From: Thermoplasmata archaeon
Lineage (GTDB): Archaea; Thermoplasmatota; Thermoplasmata; SG8-5; JAGLSY01
Length of the DNA stretch: 6,885 bases
NCBI GenBank assembly: GCA_023137005.1
Contig: JAGLQE010000069.1
Coordinates: forward strand, 1-6,885
Direction of reading: 5' to 3'
The position numbers and the translations under genes are program-made. Position 1 is the first letter of the stretch; each line of letters begins with the position of its first letter. Below are positions 6,463-6,885 of the stretch, piece by piece. Below the pieces are notes generated by a model, which did no database searches, was not told the origin of the DNA, and saw only the letters and a program-made list of their open reading frames with translations.

Positions 6463-6885
6463 CTACCAAACAATATTCTCCATGATATCCTCGACGAAAC
6501 GCTCACAATAAACGCATTTCAGTCTCACCTCGCCATCATCATCCTCGACAGCGAACTCGGAGACCACAGGCTCCTTCTTATTGGTTATGCAGTTGGGATT
6601 AGAGCAATTGACTATCTCCATCACCTTTTTGGGGAGGGATACCTGCATCTTCTTGGTCACCTCGGTGTCCTTGATGATGATGATGGTCGCATTGGGCGCG
6701 ATAAGGGCGACCTTGTCCACTTCCTTCTTCTTTAGCTCTCGATCCTCGATCTTCACGAGGTCCTTTCGACCCATCTTCTTACTGTTCACATACATGGCGA
6801 TGGAAATTGATGAGTGGGTCTTTGGCTCGGGTATATTGAGTATCCTGCATACCTTGAGGGCCAGGCCACCGGGGATGTGGTCGAT
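6463..6885 (-). CDS. pyrI: Aspartate carbamoyltransferase regulatory chain, N-terminus cut by window
   Basis: PyrI binds the catalytic trimers of aspartate carbamoyltransferase (PyrB) and transmits nucleotide control to the first committed step of pyrimidine synthesis in the cytoplasm. The 140 visible residues begin IDHIPGG, matching the allosteric domain near residue 18 of the E. coli chain, so about 17 residues are missing. MGRKDLVKIE (38-47) is the conserved block. Asp2/His3, Lys45 and Lys79 line up with E. coli Asp19/His20, Lys60 and Lys94, which contact CTP or ATP, so the effector site appears intact. The C-terminal zinc domain keeps all four cysteines: C-x4-C (94, 99) and C-x2-C (124, 127). 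Projected length, about 157, is normal. pyrB is expected just outside the right edge. No functional link to the transporter genes is apparent. Confidence 0.97.
   Translation of the reverse strand: MDHIPGGLALKVCRILNIPEPKTHSSISIAMYVNSKKMGRKDLVKIEDRELKKKEVDKVALIAPNATIIIIKDTEVTKKMQVSLPKKVMEIVNCSNPNCITNKKEPVVSEFAVEDDDGEVRLKCVYCERFVEDIMENIVW

Noticed and set aside
6463..6885. pyrI as part of the transporter operon
   Set aside because: A 312-bp gap with its own BRE/TATA promoter separates it from the binding-protein gene, and the two functions are not linked. Same-strand order alone is not enough.

Overview
The window looks archaeal, most likely from a Thermoplasmatota-type or related euryarchaeal lineage. 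Supporting signs are BRE/TATA-type promoters (AAACC followed by TTTATATA), a regulatory chain of aspartate carbamoyltransferase (PyrI), and a surface protein with a Sec signal, many Asn-X-Ser/Thr sequons, Ig-like modules and a C-terminal membrane anchor. The lineage is an inference from style and gene content, not a database match.

All three supported genes lie on the minus strand. From right to left, which is the direction of transcription, they are: (1) positions 6885-6463, most of pyrI with its N-terminus cut by the window edge; (2) an AT-rich 312-bp gap (6462-6151) with a strong promoter, a leader of about 90 nt, an imperfect palindrome and a near-perfect Shine-Dalgarno; (3) positions 6150-694, a single 1818-residue gene; (4) a 119-bp gap (693-575) with a hairpin terminator followed by a second TATA-like element; (5) positions 574-1, the first 191 residues of a DppB/OppB-type permease that runs off the window.

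The main object is the 1818-residue protein. Its first 600 residues are an ordinary family 5 (oligopeptide/dipeptide) solute-binding protein. It is fused to a stalk of about 1100 residues made of some nine beta-sandwich modules, then one transmembrane helix and a 68-residue cytoplasmic tail almost entirely of Pro, Glu, Ala and Val. There is no lipobox cysteine, so anchoring is by the C-terminal helix. The adjacent permease supports a role in peptide or similar solute uptake. The terminator between the two genes, with a separate TATA element after it, would let the binding protein be made in excess of the permease. pyrI belongs to pyrimidine synthesis and is probably an unrelated neighbour whose partner pyrB would lie beyond the right edge.

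No RNA genes, insertion sequences, CRISPR arrays or plus-strand genes are supported. The open frames on the plus strand across 640-5640 are antisense shadows of the large gene.
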